From the NCBI RefSeq assembly GCF_001245615.1, contig NZ_CWKH01000001.1, positions 1,488,001 through 1,552,000 on the forward strand: a stretch of DNA of 64,000 nt, in the 5' to 3' direction. Of the stretch, positions 62,080-64,000 are shown piece after piece. Source of the stretch: Mycolicibacterium neworleansense. GTDB taxonomy: Bacteria; Actinomycetota; Actinomycetes; Mycobacteriales; Mycobacteriaceae. Under the pieces are notes generated by a model, which worked only from the letters and a program-made list of their open reading frames with translations, was not told the DNA's origin and searched no databases. A program made the position numbers and the translations under genes. The stretch's first letter is position 1; every line of letters starts with the position of its first letter.

Positions 62080-64000
62080 TCAGCCGCTGTTGCGCAACGC
62101 GGTCGCCAGTCCGCTCATGGTGAGCAGGATTCCGCGCTGTACCAGTTCGTCGGTGTCCCCCGCGCGATACCGGCGCAGCAGCTCGACCTGAAGGTGATTG
62201 AGCGGTTCGAGATAGGGGAACCGGTTGAACACCGATCGGGCCAGGGCGGGGTTGTCGGCCAGCAGGTCGTCCTGACCGGTGATCAGCTTGTACATGGCGA
62301 TGGTGCGGTCGTGCTCGGCGACGATCTTGTCGAACACCCTGGCGCGCAGTTCCGCGTCGTCGACCAACTCGGAATATCGTGCCGCCAGGCCCATGTCCGA
62401 CTTGGCGAGCACCTGCGCCATGTTCGACAGCACCGTACGGAAGAACGGCCACCGCTCGTAGAGGTCCTGCAGCACGGAGACCCGGTTCTCGTCTTCGGCG
62501 ATCCACTCCTCGAACGCCGTGCCGGTGCCGTACCAGCCCGGCAGCATCACCCGGGACTGGCTCCAGGCCAGTACCCACGGGATGGCCCGCAGATCGGCGA
62601 TCGACGTGGTCGGCTTGCGTGAGCTGGGTCGGCTGCCGATGTTGAGCGCACCGATCTCACTGACCGGTGTCGACGCCTTGAAGTACTCGACGAATCCCGG
62701 TGTCTCGTGGACCAGTTCGGCATAGGCCCGCTGCGCCAGGGCGGCCAGCTCATCGAGCACCTGATAGGCCGGTTCGGCGTTTTCACCCAATCCCTCGACA
62801 TCGAGCAGGGTGGATTCCAGGGTTGCCGCCAACAGCGTCTCCAGATTGCGGTGCGCGATGCGCGGTTCGGCGTACTTCGCCGCGATCACCTCGCCTTGTT
62901 CGGTGATCCGCAACGAGCCTTTCACCGCCCCGGGCGGCTGCGCCAGGATCGCGTCGTAGCTCGGTCCGCCGCCGCGGCCCACGGTTCCGCCCCGGCCGTG
63001 GAACAGGCGCAACCGAATTCCGGTCTTGCGCGCTGCCTCGACGAGGTCCAGCTCGGCCCGGTACAGCGCCCAGTTCGCCGCAAGGTAGCCGCCGTCCTTG
63101 TTGGAGTCCGAATAACCCAGCATCACCTCCTGATGCAGGCCGCGTGCCGAGATGATGCTGCGGTACACCGGCAGCGCCAGCGCCTCCTGCAGGATCGCCG
63201 ACCCTCGCTGCAGATCGTCGATGGTTTCGAACAGCGGCACCACACCGACCGGCGCATACACCTCGCCCCCGTGAGCTGCACCCGAAACATCGAGCAGCCC
63301 AGCCTCTTTGAGCAGGATTGCGGCTTCGAGCAGATCGGACACCGACTGACACATGGAGATGATGTAGTTGGGCACCGCTGCCGGGCCGAAGACGGTGACC
63401 GCCCGCGCTGCCGCTCCGACGATGTCGAGTTCCTTGCGGGCCAACTCCGACAGTTCGGCGCCCTCACCGATCAACGGCCGACGCGTCGAGATTTCGGCGG
63501 CCAGCAGCTCCACCCGCTGCGATTCGGGCAGTGAGGCGTAATCGGGATGCACCCCGGCCCACGCCAACAGCTCGGCGACCACCTGCTCGTGCACCTCGGA
63601 GTTCTGCCGCATGTCCAGGCCGCACAGGTGGAACCCGAAGACGCGCACCGCTTCTCGTAGCCGGGCCAATCGGTCGTCGGCCAGCACCGCACTGCCATTG
63701 CCGCGCAGCGAGGCATCCACCGTGTCGAGGTCGGCCAGGAACTCCTCCGGGGTCTGATAGGCCTCCAACCCGAGGTCGAGCTCGTGTTCGGGTTGCTCGT
63801 CGAGGATTTCGCGGCCGGTGGCGGTCAGGCGGGCATGAATTACGCGCAGTGCCCGCCGGTACGGCTCGTCGGCACGGGCCGGCTCGTGACAGGCACCGGC
63901 CAGCACGGTCATACCCTCGCTGATCTTGACCAGCCGCGCCGACATCGACAGCTCTTCTTCCAGCGCGGTGATCTCGGTGAAGTAATGCGCGAACGCCACG
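62080..64000 (-). CDS. ppc: Phosphoenolpyruvate carboxylase, N-terminus beyond the window
   Basis: The last 640 codons or so of a PEP carboxylase (about 930 residues in relatives); the open frame continues past the right edge, so any start codon near 63999 is not real. Catalytic blocks present: [35 protein letters not shown] (glycine-rich loop with essential His/Arg), [13 protein letters not shown], and the conserved C-terminus LRNSG. It forms oxaloacetate from PEP and bicarbonate, an anaplerotic step. It ends 12 nt from the convergent monooxygenase. I recall ppc in M. smegmatis but not in M. tuberculosis, which would favour a rapid grower. Confidence 0.96.
   Translation of the reverse strand, partial: VAFAHYFTEITALEEELSMSARLVKISEGMTVLAGACHEPARADEPYRRALRVIHARLTATGREILDEQPEHELDLGLEAYQTPEEFLADLDTVDASLRGNGSAVLADDRLARLREAVRVFGFHLCGLDMRQNSEVHEQVVAELLAWAGVHPDYASLPESQRVELLAAEISTRRPLIGEGAELSELARKELDIVGAAARAVTVFGPAAVPNYIISMCQSVSDLLEAAILLKEAGLLDVSGAAHGGEVYAPVGVVPLFETIDDLQRGSAILQEALALPVYRSIISARGLHQEVMLGYSDSNKDGGYLAANWALYRAELDLVEAARKTGIRLRLFHGRGGTVGRGGGPSYDAILAQPPGAVKGSLRITEQGEVIAAKYAEPRIAHRNLETLLAATLESTLLDVEGLGENAEPAYQVLDELAALAQRAYAELVHETPGFVEYFKASTPVSEIGALNIGSRPSSRKPTTSIADLRAIPWVLAWSQSRVMLPGWYGTGTAFEEWIAEDENRVSVLQDLYERWPFFRTVLSNMAQVLAKSDMGLAARYSELVDDAELRARVFDKIVAEHDRTIAMYKLITGQDDLLADNPALARSVFNRFPYLEPLNHLQVELLRRYRAGDTDELVQRGILLTMSGLATALRNSG

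Noticed and set aside
63997..63999. GTG near the right edge as the ppc start
   Set aside because: PEP carboxylase has about 290 more N-terminal residues; the frame continues beyond the window.

Overview
This is a GC-rich actinobacterial chromosome segment, almost certainly from a rapidly growing Mycobacterium (Mycolicibacterium). The gene order follows, in reverse orientation, the Mycobacterium tuberculosis block from about Rv1497 (left) to Rv1444c (right). Typical mycobacterial genes include mabA-inhA-hemH, ripA-ripB, the suf operon headed by a SufR-type repressor, mptB and tkt-tal-zwf-opcA-pgl. No rRNA, tRNA, CRISPR array, insertion sequence or prophage gene was seen. M. tuberculosis comparisons are from memory, not from a search.

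Left part (1-13.9 kb, minus strand): the first two thirds of a Mas/Pks5-like iterative polyketide synthase cut by the window edge; a gene-poor, AT-richer stretch of about 0.97 kb with operator-like palindromes; a LipL-type serine hydrolase with a clear terminator; a small lipoprotein; and the methylmalonyl-CoA mutase genes mutA-mutB with the chaperone meaB. Mutase and synthase meet at methylmalonyl-CoA.

Middle-left (14-27 kb): a TVP38-type membrane protein and a Ddn-like protein (plus); an SPFH/NfeD pair (minus); a conserved hypothetical (plus); then a long minus-strand run of Rv1476-like protein, ripA, ripB, moxR1, a DUF58 protein, a VWA protein, mabA, inhA and hemH (cell division hydrolases, chaperone/VWA module, FAS-II, haem). 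A 20-bp perfect inverted repeat sits between inhA and hemH.

Centre (27-50 kb): acnA with a near-exact AcnR operator, then acnR; a small HTH protein; the minus-strand group thioredoxin, echA12 and ABC-F; two poorly known genes; and the tightly overlapping operon sufR-sufB-sufD-sufC-sufS-sufU-sufT, with a palindrome lying on the predicted -10 of sufR. Divergent from it are mptB, an ABC-2 exporter pair and ctaA. An SDR, an ATP-grasp protein, a quinone reductase, a DUF1254 protein and ctaB follow.

Right part (51-64 kb): tkt-tal-zwf-opcA-pgl (pentose phosphate pathway, overlapping genes), a coiled-coil hypothetical, then an accessory-looking cassette: a candidate leaderless 41-codon ORF, an MFS transporter, a family-5 solute-binding protein without signal peptide, and a class A FAD monooxygenase. 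The window ends inside ppc (PEP carboxylase, minus). The cassette is the best candidate here for an undescribed system. Many start codons lie 6-9 nt behind a TANNNT box, suggesting frequent leaderless transcription.
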